DNA from: Clostridium sp. DL-VIII | Lineage (GTDB): Bacteria > Bacillota > Clostridia > Clostridiales > Clostridiaceae | DNA length: 64,000 nucleotides | Assembly (NCBI RefSeq): GCF_000230835.1 | Contig: NZ_CM001240.1 | Coordinates: 2,892,779-2,956,778 of the forward strand | Direction: 5' to 3' | Shown: positions 7,706 through 15,328 of the stretch, in pieces | Position numbering within the stretch: position 1 is the first letter of the stretch | Layout: every line of letters begins with the position of its first letter | The notes under the pieces: generated by a model | Told to the model about the DNA's origin: nothing | Database searches by the model: none | Seen by the model: only the letters and a program-made list of their open reading frames with translations | Position numbers and translations under genes: made by a program

Positions 7706-8734
7706 ATGGTATATGTAAAAGGAACAGACATTTCGAATAATAATGGAAGTATTGATTTTAATAAAGTCGCATCAGATGGTGTTAAATATATATATATGAA
7801 AGCAACGGAGGGAGCAACCTTTAAAGATAGTATTATGGAAACATTTTACACTGAAAGTAAGAAGAATAGTTTGAAGGTTGGAGCTTATCATTTTTTAACT
7901 GGAACAAGCACACCAGAAGATCAGGCGGAAAATTTTTATGAGAAGATAAATGGACATGATTGGGATTTAATTCCTATGCTTGATGTTGAAACTAACTTCA
8001 ATGGTGTATCTAGTTACGTTGAAAGATTTATTAGTGAATTTAATAAATTAAGTTCATTAACATTAGGAGTATATAGTTATACTAATTTTATAGAAAACAT
8101 TAAAGATATTGAAAGTGTTATTAAAAATATGCCTTTTTGGGAAGCAAATTATAATAATGATCCATGGAACTTACCAGATAATTTTTTTGTCAGCAGAGTA
8201 GGCCATCAGTATACTGATTCAGGCAATGTAAATGGAATAAGCGGAAAATGCGATATGGATTCATTTACAGACGGGGTATTATTAGATAATGCAGTAAAGC
8301 CAGGCGGATGGATTTTGCAAAATAGTAAGTGGTGGTACAAGCATAATGATGGAAGCTATACAAAAAATGGATGGGAAAAAATAAATGGTAAGTGGTATTT
8401 GTTTGATAGTCAAGGATGGATGCTATATGATTGGAAAAATCCAAATGGAAACTGGTATTATTTAGGACGATCAGATGATGGCGCTATGAAATCAGGTTGG
8501 GTGCTGCAAAATAATAAATGGTACTATCTTGGTGATTCCAATGATGGTGCTATGAAAATTGGATGGCAGAAAATAGATAATAAATGGTATTATTTTAATT
8601 CAAGTGGACAAATGCAAACTGGCTGGATAAGTTATAAAGGAAAAGATTATTGTATGTATTCAGATGGTAGTATGATAAGTAACTGTGACTTGTATGGTTA
8701 TCACTTTGATGAAAATGGTGTAGCGACAAAATAA
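7706..8734 (+). CDS. GH25 lysozyme with C-terminal choline-binding-type repeats
   Basis: A 342-residue protein. Residues 1-190 are a glycoside hydrolase 25 (Chalaropsis lysozyme) domain: GTDIS near 6-10, MKATEG at 31-36, YHF at 61-63 and the catalytic D93-x-E95 in MLDVET. Residues about 200-342 hold tandem aromatic repeats (GWILQNSKWWY, GWEKINGKWYLF, GWVLQNNKWYYL, GWQKIDNKWYYF) that bind cell-wall choline or teichoic acid. It cleaves the muramyl-GlcNAc bond of peptidoglycan. There is no signal peptide, as in phage-type endolysins or sporulation lysins released by lysis. A GAGGTGG site precedes the ATG. No other phage gene is nearby. Near-identical hairpins flank the gene on both sides. Confidence 0.92.
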   Translation: MVYVKGTDISNNNGSIDFNKVASDGVKYIYMKATEGATFKDSIMETFYTESKKNSLKVGAYHFLTGTSTPEDQAENFYEKINGHDWDLIPMLDVETNFNGVSSYVERFISEFNKLSSLTLGVYSYTNFIENIKDIESVIKNMPFWEANYNNDPWNLPDNFFVSRVGHQYTDSGNVNGISGKCDMDSFTDGVLLDNAVKPGGWILQNSKWWYKHNDGSYTKNGWEKINGKWYLFDSQGWMLYDWKNPNGNWYYLGRSDDGAMKSGWVLQNNKWYYLGDSNDGAMKIGWQKIDNKWYYFNSSGQMQTGWISYKGKDYCMYSDGSMISNCDLYGYHFDENGVATK

Positions 8735-8790
8735 ATTAGCATTTAAAGATATTTAATTTAAATGCATATATTTTTATTTTGCAAAAACAG

Positions 8791-8830
8791 AGAAAGAATG
8801 ACTTGGTTATGGAAATAAGTCATTCTTTCT
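8791..8830. terminator. hairpin terminator after the lysozyme gene
   Basis: AGAAAGAATGACTT (8791-8804) pairs perfectly with AAGTCATTCTTTCT (8817-8830). It shares its core with the hairpin at 7361-7400 upstream of the gene. Confidence 0.7.
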
Positions 8831-8948
8831 TACGTTTATAAATTGTATTATGCAGGTAAGTATAGTATTTTTACTTTAAAAATTGAATAACTAAAAGTTG
8901 TGTGTGGAAGAATACCTTTATTGGAGAAAAAATATAGGAGATGATGAG

Positions 8949-9158
8949 ATGGAACAACAATATTTAGCGCCGAATGAAACAATGCAAATACATGAAATGC
9001 TTAATTTAAAAACAATTTGTATGACTACATCTAAGATGATGGAGGGAGTAGTGTTTGATCAAGAACTGAAATCCTTGCTGGAAAAAGATGTACAACAATC
9101 TATTGGAGCTATAAGTGATTTGCAAAGTTTATTAAAGAGAGCTCCTAAGATAAGATGA
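8949..9158 (+). CDS. small spore-coat-associated protein, first copy
   Basis: The start is the ATG at 8949 (MEQQYLAPNETMQIHEML): GGAG at 8937-8940 is 8 nt upstream, and the paralogue at 10771 begins at the same point. An upstream in-frame extension to 8898 lacks support. The 69-residue product shares APNETMQ-HE-L, a Thr/Cys/Leu patch and a D-ELKS-L motif with its paralogue. It precedes a CotF-like gene by 73 nt, as does the paralogue. The helical, small character fits spore coat proteins, but the fine function is unknown. Confidence 0.75.
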   Translation: MEQQYLAPNETMQIHEMLNLKTICMTTSKMMEGVVFDQELKSLLEKDVQQSIGAISDLQSLLKRAPKIR

Positions 9159-9231
9159 AGATTTAATATATAGTTATATATCTGATATTATATAAAAAAT
9201 ATTTTAATTTACTAATAAGGAGGGATGATAA

Positions 9232-9594
9232 ATGATAAATGACTATTTAGAAATAAGGAATGCAGAAGGAATGCCTAAACTTGTAGATGCAAATATGTCA
9301 CTTGGATTTCTATTAAATGCTAAAAGTGGAGTAAGAAATTGTGCAATTGCATTAACAGAAGTAACCACCCCAGAAGTTAGACATATTTTAGAAAAGCAAT
9401 TATACGATGCAATCAATATGCATGAAGAAATATCTGATCTTATGATAAAAAAAGGATGGTTTCATCCGCTCAATTTAGAAAAGCAGTTTCAAATGGATAT
9501 AGAATCTTCAACAACTATTAGCCAGATTGCTAAATTAGACCTTTTCCCAGGAGACACAAGTAGAATCGGAACATTCGCAACACCGGAAAAATAA
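9232..9594 (+). CDS. CotF-family spore coat protein, first copy
   Basis: A 120-residue mostly helical protein. The region with MSLGFLLNAKSGVRNCAIALTE, then EVRHILEKQLYDAINMHEEIS and MIKKGWFHPLNLEKQ, matches the coat F domain (PF07875-type), a spore coat component of Bacillus and clostridia. The GGAGGG ribosome site is strong. The zinc dehydrogenase gene starts 14 nt downstream, so the genes are co-transcribed. A shorter paralogue lies at 11026-11331. It is expected to be made in the mother cell late in sporulation; I did not find a clear sigma-E or sigma-K promoter. Confidence 0.87.
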   Translation: MINDYLEIRNAEGMPKLVDANMSLGFLLNAKSGVRNCAIALTEVTTPEVRHILEKQLYDAINMHEEISDLMIKKGWFHPLNLEKQFQMDIESSTTISQIAKLDLFPGDTSRIGTFATPEK

Positions 9595-9608
9595 AGGAGG
9601 TATATTTA

Positions 9609-10745
9609 ATGAAAGCTGTAACATTTCAAGGTATAAAAAATGTAAAGGTTAAAGAAGTCCCAGATCCTAAGATTCAAAAACCTGATGATATTATTGTTAA
9701 GCTTACTAGTACAGCAATATGCGGTTCAGATTTGCATTTAATTCATGATATGATTCCTAATTTACCTCAAGGTTATATTATAGGACACGAGCCTATGGGA
9801 ATTGTTGAAGAAGTAGGCAGAGAAGTGACGAATTTAAAGAAAGGTGATAGAGTTATTGTTCCTTTCAATGTAAGCTGTGGAGAATGTTTTTATTGTAAGC
9901 ATGATTTAACATGTATGTGTGATAACTCAAATCCTAATGGAGAAGGTGGCGGATTCTTCGGATATTCAGACACTTTTGGTGGATATCCTGGAGGTCAGGC
10001 GGAATATATGCGGGTTCCATATGCGAATTTTACTCCTTTTAAGATTCCAGAGGATTCTGAAGTAAGTGATGAAAAGCTTCTATTAATGTCGGATGCTATG
10101 GCTACTGCTTATTGGAGTGTTGAAAATGCAGGTGTTACTAAAGGAAATACTGTTATTGTACTCGGATGCGGTCCTATAGGATTAATAGCACAAAAGTTTT
10201 GTTGGTTAAGTGGTGCGGAAAGAGTAATAGCAGTAGATTACATAGATTATCGTTTAGAACATGCCAGAAGATACAATAAAGTCGAAACAGTAAACTTTGA
10301 AGCTCATGAAAATGTAGGTGAGTATTTGAAGGAAATTACTCATGGTGGAGCAGATGTAGTAATAGATTGTGTTGGAATGGATGGGAAAATGACGCCGATG
10401 GAATTTGTAGGTTCTGGATTGAAACTGCAAAGTGGATCTCTTGGAGGTTTTGTTATAGCTACACAAGCGGTACGAAAAGGTGGAATGATCCAAGTAACAG
10501 GAGTTTATGGAGGAAGATACAATGCCTTTCCTTTAGGAGATATATTTAATCGAAATATTAACATAAGAACAGGGCAAGCTCCAGTAATTCCGTATATGCC
10601 AACACTGTATAAGTTACTTGCTGACAAAAAGGTCGATCCAAGTGATATTATTACGCATAAATTGCCGTTAGATCAAGCAGAGCATGGGTATGAGGTTTTC
10701 GATACAAAAACAGAGGACTGCATTAAAGTTATTTTAAAACCATAA
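9609..10745 (+). CDS. zinc-dependent alcohol dehydrogenase (MDR family) inside the coat operon
   Basis: A 378-residue medium-chain dehydrogenase. Catalytic zinc ligands are C38 and the H60-E61 pair (GHEP). The structural zinc lobe has C90, C93, C96 and a further Cys near 102-104. A Rossmann VLGCGPIG lies around 185-192. The sequence resembles glutathione-independent formaldehyde dehydrogenase-like enzymes; the substrate is unknown. It sits tightly between two coat-protein pairs (14 nt after one CotF gene, 25 nt before the next small coat gene) and shares a GGAGG site. It is probably expressed in sporulating cells, perhaps acting on or in the coat. That role is inference. Confidence 0.9.
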   Translation: MKAVTFQGIKNVKVKEVPDPKIQKPDDIIVKLTSTAICGSDLHLIHDMIPNLPQGYIIGHEPMGIVEEVGREVTNLKKGDRVIVPFNVSCGECFYCKHDLTCMCDNSNPNGEGGGFFGYSDTFGGYPGGQAEYMRVPYANFTPFKIPEDSEVSDEKLLLMSDAMATAYWSVENAGVTKGNTVIVLGCGPIGLIAQKFCWLSGAERVIAVDYIDYRLEHARRYNKVETVNFEAHENVGEYLKEITHGGADVVIDCVGMDGKMTPMEFVGSGLKLQSGSLGGFVIATQAVRKGGMIQVTGVYGGRYNAFPLGDIFNRNINIRTGQAPVIPYMPTLYKLLADKKVDPSDIITHKLPLDQAEHGYEVFDTKTEDCIKVILKP

Positions 10746-10770
10746 AAGTTTTGGTTAAGGAGATGAAAAC

Positions 10771-10998
10771 ATGAATGAACAAGTTATTGCACCAAATGAG
10801 ACTATGCAATTACATGAAATATTAACATTTAAGAATACATGTCTAACTAAATTGCTTACTACATCACCATTAATTTCTGATGATGAATTAAAATCAATAT
10901 TACAGGATGAAGCAAAAGTATCGCAAAAGCACATTGAGGAATTAAGGGAGCTTATGAAAAAATCTAATATTGCCTCTTCAGAAGATAAGGATTATTAA
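10771..10998 (+). CDS. small spore-coat-associated protein, second copy
   Basis: A 75-residue paralogue of the product of 8949-9158, starting MNEQVIAPNETMQLHEIL and sharing the SDDELKSIL segment. The ATG follows AAGGAG. It lies 25 nt after the dehydrogenase gene and 27 nt before a second CotF gene, so the small-protein/CotF pair has been duplicated around the dehydrogenase. Confidence 0.75.
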   Translation: MNEQVIAPNETMQLHEILTFKNTCLTKLLTTSPLISDDELKSILQDEAKVSQKHIEELRELMKKSNIASSEDKDY

Positions 10999-11025
10999 AT
11001 TACTATAATTAAGGAAGGTGAATTT

Positions 11026-11331
11026 ATGAATGGATTAATAGAAACTCTTACAGGCATGGATAAGATGACAGATCAAGTTATTGCTACTGATTTTTTAATA
11101 ACTGCCAAAAGCAGCGTTCAAAATTATGCAATTGCAATAACTGAAACTACGTCTAAAGAAGTAAGGGAAGTATTAAAAGGACAATTAAAAGACGCTATTG
11201 CTACTCATGAGAAAATATCAAACTATATGAGTGAAAAAGATTATTATAATGCTTATGATATGGAGAAGCAATTTAAGGTAGATATGAAAACAACAGATAC
11301 GGCATTGAATCTTATGAAAAATATTATGTGA
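11026..11331 (+). CDS. CotF-family spore coat protein, second copy
   Basis: A 101-residue protein with the coat F pattern: FLITAKSSVQNYAIAITE, EVREVLKGQLKDAIATHEKIS and YDMEKQFKVDMK. It is clearly paralogous to the protein at 9232-9594 but lacks that protein's longer C-terminal tail. A GGAAGGTG ribosome site precedes the ATG. It is the last gene of the five-gene coat cluster; a hairpin follows at 11402-11432. Confidence 0.87.
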   Translation: MNGLIETLTGMDKMTDQVIATDFLITAKSSVQNYAIAITETTSKEVREVLKGQLKDAIATHEKISNYMSEKDYYNAYDMEKQFKVDMKTTDTALNLMKNIM

Positions 11332-11401
11332 AAATTATAAATTAAGTGAAGGCTTGATATATACAATACTATATTAATAGCATAAGAAAATATTAAATAA
11401 A

Positions 11402-11432
11402 AAATGGCTTATTGGAGTAAAATAAGCCATTT
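11402..11432 (+). terminator. hairpin after the coat cluster
   Basis: AAATGGCTTATT (11402-11413) pairs with AATAAGCCATTT (11421-11432). The T-tract after it is weak, so termination strength is uncertain. Confidence 0.6.
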
Positions 11433-11614
11433 AAGATTATTGTAAATATTTTTATGGAGTAAATAATAATGTTTCAACATCTTTTCAAATATTATTATAG
11501 CTTTAAATTGTGTCAACACTATGACAATTATAAATTATGTTAGAAATACATAATAGAAAATAAAATTTACATACAAGAATTGTAATAAATATGGCGCAAT
11601 TTGAAAAAATGTGG

Positions 11615-11717
11615 TATGATAATTTTAGACATAATATTAGAAGAATATCGATTGACTGACAGACTTTTAATATTTTCCCTAAGAAGGCAGCTGAGAAAAA
11701 TCTCTACTGCCTTTTTT
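11615..11717 (+). ncRNA. candidate short transcript ending in a terminator next to the IS
   Basis: An extended -10 (TGG then TATGAT at 11615-11620) is followed by about 90 nt without an open frame. A strong intrinsic terminator comes next: AAGGCAG (11684-11690), an inner GAGA/TCTC stem, CTGCCTT (11707-11713) and a T-run. The -35 is poor. It could be a small RNA or the leader of a gene separated by the insertion sequence that begins just downstream. Confidence 0.35.
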
Positions 11718-11802
11718 ATTGTATAGGAAAGTATAAAAATCGCGCTCGCTGAAAGCGCGGCGTAGACTTGCATTAGAAAAATATATGTGGTAAATTGATG
11801 AA

Positions 11803-13031
11803 ATGATTAAGAGTAAATTAAGAAGAATATTAGAGGAAAATTGGAATGAATTTTATAAAAGATATAAAAACAGAATTAGACCTAGTGTTATTGCAGAAGT
11901 AAAAAAAGTTATGAAATGCAAGGATATAAGTAATGGTTATATTGAATTAAAATGTAAGGAATGTGGCGAAATAAAGAAAGTTGGGTTCACTTGTAAAAGT
12001 AGATTTTGTACATCATGTGGAAAGGTTTATGTTGATAATTGGGTTAATGGAATGCTGGGAAAATTAATAAATGTAAAGCATAGACATATGGTATTTACAA
12101 TACCAGAGGAACTTAGAAATTACTTCGGAAGAGAAAGAGATAGGCTGAAGTTACTTCCGCAATGTGCAGCTAAAGCTGTTACGAGTTGGATGTATAAGCA
12201 AAATAAAAAGAAGAATTTATACCTGGAATTATAGCAGTTATACATACTTTTGGACGAGATTTAAAGTGGAATCCCCACGTCCACATGATGGTTACAGAAG
12301 GTGGAAAGGGTAAGCTAACTACCTGGAGAAATTTTAAATATTTTTCGTATGAAGCATTAAGAAAGAGATGGCAAAAAATATTATTAGATGAAATAATAAA
12401 AAGAGAAGGAAATAAAGATAGTTTTAGACGATTAAAGAACAAAATATATAAAAATAATAAAGATGGATTTTATGTTCATGCTAAAAATGAAATAAAATCA
12501 GCAAAGATAGCTGCAAAATATATTGGAAGATATGTTGGACGACCTGCGATAGCAGAATCAAGAATAATTGCGTATGATGGTGAAAGTGTAACATTTAAAT
12601 ATAAAAGACATGAAGACAATAAAGAAATAATAGAGAAAGTGCCAGTCTTTGAGTTTATAAAAAAAGTTATAATACATATACCAGACAAGAATTTTAAAAT
12701 GGTGAGATATTTTGGACTGTATTCGAGGAGATGTAAGGATAAAGATCAATTTATCAAGATGATAGATAAGAAAATAATACAAATTAAGAAATCAATAGAA
12801 AAGTGGGAATATCGAATTCTTGCGTCTTTTGGGGTAGATCCATGCAAATGTTCTAAATGTGGTGGTAAGATGAGATTTAATGATATAGTGTATCCACGAT
12901 ACGGCTCGATGCGAGAATATTTTAAAGATAAATTTATAAGTGAAGGGAAAGAAAAATTAGAAAACATCCTGGAAATATATGCAATTGCAAAAGGAGTACT
13001 ATATGGTAAAATAAAGCCGACAACAACATAG
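11803..13031 (+). pseudogene. IS91-family transposase, disrupted by a frameshift
   Basis: The first frame (11803-12234) carries the N-terminal zinc finger with CKECG, C at FTCKSRF, and CTSCG. It ends at TAG shortly after WMYKQNKKKN. The -1 frame continues the conserved PGIIAVIHTFGRDLKWN to 13031 and holds the HUH motif NPHVHM and the two catalytic tyrosines YIGRY. A second zinc site CKCSKCGGKM lies near the end. A one-base deletion near 12205-12225 best explains this, since IS91-family transposases are normally single frames. Recoding is possible but the local A-rich heptamer is not a canonical slippery site. Probably inactive. Confidence 0.85.
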
Positions 13032-13046
13032 TTGGAGGGATGTTAA

Positions 13047-13241
13047 GTGAAAGATATAATACCATATAAATGTTTAAATTGTGGAATAACAGAAAATATA
13101 CCTAGGGAGGTTGTAGAATACTTTGATGAGATGGATCAAAGTAATATAGATGAACCGCCTTGTTTTTCATGCGAAAAATGTGGTGGAGTTATGAGACCTA
13201 AAGAATACAATGGGGTATATGGCAAAAGTTATAAACTATAA
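13047..13241 (+). CDS. IS-associated small zinc-ribbon protein (64 aa)
   Basis: It starts with GTG at 13047 behind GGAGGG at 13034-13039, 15 nt after the transposase stop. Two CxxC pairs (CLNC near residues 8-11 and C...CEKC near 39-45) suggest a zinc ribbon. The middle is acidic. It lies inside the insertion sequence, before the end hairpins, so it is likely a passenger or accessory gene of the element. Function unknown. Confidence 0.6.
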   Translation: MKDIIPYKCLNCGITENIPREVVEYFDEMDQSNIDEPPCFSCEKCGGVMRPKEYNGVYGKSYKL

Positions 13242-13245
13242 GAAG

Positions 13246-13282
13246 AAAACCATAGAGGAACAGCAATCTCTATGGTTTTTAA
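13246..13282 (+). terminator. terminator of the IS transcript
   Basis: AAAACCATAGAG (13246-13257) pairs with CTCTATGGTTTT (13268-13279), followed by T and then AATTTAAC. Confidence 0.75.
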
Positions 13283-13438
13283 TTTAACTATTAATAATTT
13301 CTCCGAAGGAGCGTGTCGCAGACACTTTTGTTCTTTGAATTGATTATTGTATAGTTACATAAAATAAATTATGATTAAAATAAATGGAAAAAATATAATA
13401 TATTATTTAAAAATTATATATAAAATGGAGGTTAAGTT

Positions 13439-14236
13439 ATGTATTCACATGAAATTGACTACAAGATTTATGGAGATGATATGCAATATGTAGAAATTGA
13501 ACTTGATCCTATGGAAACAGTAATAGCAGAAGCTGGTGCTATGATGATGATGGATCCTAATATACAAATGGAAACGATATTTGGAGATGGATCAAAGCAA
13601 GGAAATAATGGTTTTATGGATAAAATTTTTTCTGCGGGCAAAAGAGTACTTACAGGGGAAAGTTTATTTATGACTGCATTTACCAATTCAGGAGCATTGA
13701 AAGAAAAGGTATTCTTTGCAGCACCTTATCCAGGGAAAATACTTCCTATGGATTTAAGCCGATTAGAAGGAAAACTAATATGTCAGAAAGATGCCTTTTT
13801 ATGTGCAGCTAAAGGTGTATCAGTAGGGATAGACTTTAGAAAAAAATTAAGTGTAGGATTCTTTGGTGGTGAAGGATTTATACTTGAAAAATTAGAAGGT
13901 GATGGTCTTGCATTTATACATGCATGCGGTGCTATAGTAGAAAGAAATTTAATGCCAGGAGAAACACTTAAAATAGATACGGGATGCTTAGTTGCTATGA
14001 CTAGAAATGTACATTATGACATACAATTTATTGGCGGAATTAAAAACACTTTATTTGGTGGAGAGGGAGTATTTTTTGCAACAGTAACTGGTCCAGGAAA
14101 AGTATGGATTCAAAGCTTACCATTTAGCAGGCTTGCAGAACGTGTCTTTGCAGCAGCACCAGGTGCAGGAGGACAAAGGAAAGAAGAGGGAAGTGTTCTC
14201 GGAATGCTTGGCAACTTCTTAGATGGAGATAATTAA
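13439..14236 (+). CDS. AIM24/TIGR00266 family protein
   Basis: A 265-residue protein of the TIGR00266 (DUF124, AIM24-like) family. Visible marks are the start YSHEIDYKIYGDDMQYVEIEL, ETVIAEAGAMM-MD near 29-42, repeated Gly/Phe-rich beta strands (SVGFFGGEGFILEKLEGDG) and the ending ...VWIQSLPFSRLAERV. These proteins form a trimeric double beta-helix-like fold; the molecular role in bacteria is unknown. A GGAGG site precedes the ATG. It is a single-gene unit bounded by the IS on the left and a terminator on the right. Confidence 0.9.
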   Translation: MYSHEIDYKIYGDDMQYVEIELDPMETVIAEAGAMMMMDPNIQMETIFGDGSKQGNNGFMDKIFSAGKRVLTGESLFMTAFTNSGALKEKVFFAAPYPGKILPMDLSRLEGKLICQKDAFLCAAKGVSVGIDFRKKLSVGFFGGEGFILEKLEGDGLAFIHACGAIVERNLMPGETLKIDTGCLVAMTRNVHYDIQFIGGIKNTLFGGEGVFFATVTGPGKVWIQSLPFSRLAERVFAAAPGAGGQRKEEGSVLGMLGNFLDGDN

Positions 14237-14254
14237 TACATTTACGTAATATGA

Positions 14255-14293
14255 CACCTTAAGTTATTTCAATAATAATTTAAGGTGCTTTTT
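14255..14293 (+). terminator. terminator after the AIM24-like gene
   Basis: CACCTTAA (14255-14262) and TTAAGGTG (14280-14287) with further TTATT/AATAA pairing inside, then CTTTTT. Confidence 0.75.
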
Positions 14294-14398
14294 ACTGTTA
14301 TAATGTAATGAATTTAATAAGGATAGATTGTATTATATATGTTACAATTAACTTTATGAATTTTACATCTAGATATCTGCTTAACCTATAGCTATTTC

Positions 14399-14428
14399 AA
14401 ATGTAAATTTATTATTGCAACATATATA
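14399..14428 (-). repeat. 30-bp dispersed repeat, copy 1
   Basis: On the reverse strand this reads TATATATGTTGCAATAATAA followed by ATTTACATTT. It recurs at 54647-54676 with one difference and at 56514-56543 with two. This copy lies about 85 bp upstream of the metallophosphoesterase gene. Confidence 0.75.
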
Positions 14429-14511
14429 AACATATCTTCTATGGTATAATATCAATAATTTGGTGTAAATATGAAAAAAGGAAAGTGGATTAAGAAATAA
14501 AGGGGGATATT

Positions 14512-15234
14512 ATGAAAATTGCAGTTTTATCAGATATACATGGAAATGGTATTGCTTTAAATTGTGTTATAAGTGATATGAAAAACCAGAATATAAATAA
14601 AGCAATTATTCTTGGAGACCTTGTGATGAAGGGGCCAATGCCTAGTGAGGTCATGAAAGAATTGAAGAAGCTTGATATCTTGGCTTGGATTAAAGGAAAT
14701 ACTGATGAATGGTTGAAAGAGATAAATGAAGCTTTTAAACCTATAACTCATAGAGAAAAGGAACTATATGAATATTATAAATATGCAGAGACAAGGTTGA
14801 TTGAAGAAGACATAGAATTTATTAATAAGATGCCGGTAAGATATTCTATAATTATTAATGACTTGAAGATACTATGTGTTCATGGCACTCCGCAATCTAT
14901 AGTTGAAGCAATTGATGGTAGTGTGCCTATAGAAGAAATTAAGGAGATAATTAAAGATGTTAAAGAAGATGTTATATTATGTGGACACTCTCATTGCTCA
15001 TTTATAGGGGATGTGGAAGGGAAAAAGATTTTTAATGTAGGAAGTATAGGCATTCCGCTCGATAAAGATAACAGAGCATCTTATGGAATATTAGATTTTT
15101 CTAATGAAGATGTGAAACTAATAAATAGGAGAGTAAACTACTCAATTGATGAAGTCATAGCCATAGCTAAGAAAAATAAATTTCCTTATTTACGTCAGTA
15201 TGAAAATATGTTAAGAAGTGCAGCAGTTGATTAA
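14512..15234 (+). CDS. calcineurin-like metallophosphoesterase (YfcE/MJ0936 type)
   Basis: A 240-residue enzyme with the metal-binding blocks of the family: SDIHGN at 7-12, GDLVMKGP near 36-43, GNTDEW near 63-68, VHGTP near 124-128 and CGHSHCSF near 159-166. Such enzymes are Mn-dependent phosphodiesterases or phosphatases in the cytoplasm. The overall length fits the YfcE/MJ0936 group. An AAAGGGGG site precedes the ATG. It is a monocistron separated from the NRAMP gene by the latter's own promoter. Confidence 0.9.
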   Translation: MKIAVLSDIHGNGIALNCVISDMKNQNINKAIILGDLVMKGPMPSEVMKELKKLDILAWIKGNTDEWLKEINEAFKPITHREKELYEYYKYAETRLIEEDIEFINKMPVRYSIIINDLKILCVHGTPQSIVEAIDGSVPIEEIKEIIKDVKEDVILCGHSHCSFIGDVEGKKIFNVGSIGIPLDKDNRASYGILDFSNEDVKLINRRVNYSIDEVIAIAKKNKFPYLRQYENMLRSAAVD

Positions 15235-15272
15235 ATATCAAGTAATTAGTAGTAATTCATATAAATAAGTTG

Positions 15273-15301
15273 TTTACTATTGATAATGATTATCATATAA
15301 T
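15273..15301 (+). promoter_or_regulatory. mntH promoter with perfect Fur box in the spacer
   Basis: TTTACT (15273-15278) and TATAAT (15296-15301) are 17 nt apart. The spacer contains TGATAATGATTATCA (15281-15295), an exact match to the 7-1-7 Fur box of Firmicutes. Binding there would block RNA polymerase, so repression by Fur with iron is likely. Confidence 0.85.
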
Positions 15302-15328
15302 GGAATCAAGAAGGGAGTGATTTCATTT

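Larger units (their letters stand above)
11735..13333 (+). mobile_element. IS91-like (HUH/Y2 rolling-circle) insertion sequence
   Basis: The element contains a frameshifted zinc-ribbon HUH transposase and a small zinc-ribbon protein. GC-rich hairpins, rare in this AT-rich DNA, mark both ends: CGCGCT/AGCGCG at 11741-11759 on the left; CTCC/GGAG (13301-13311) and GTGTC/GACAC (13313-13325) on the right. Both ends share a hairpin with a GAA loop followed by a GCG...AGAC motif. GTTC at 13330-13333 fits the tetranucleotide flanking the oriIS end of IS91 elements. No terminal inverted repeats or target duplication are visible, as expected for the family. Exact edges are uncertain, the left one within about 20 nt. 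Confidence 0.7.

Noticed and set aside
7706..8734. Prophage indicated by the lysozyme gene
   Set aside because: No holin, tail, capsid or integrase genes are adjacent; coat genes follow directly.
10254..10549. Open frames overlapping the alcohol dehydrogenase gene
   Set aside because: They have no ribosome sites, and the dehydrogenase frame shows full family conservation.
12190..12240. Programmed -1 frameshift in the IS transposase
   Set aside because: The in-frame context is T-AAA-AAG rather than a canonical A-AAA-AAG heptamer, and IS91-type transposases are normally single frames; a one-base deletion is simpler.
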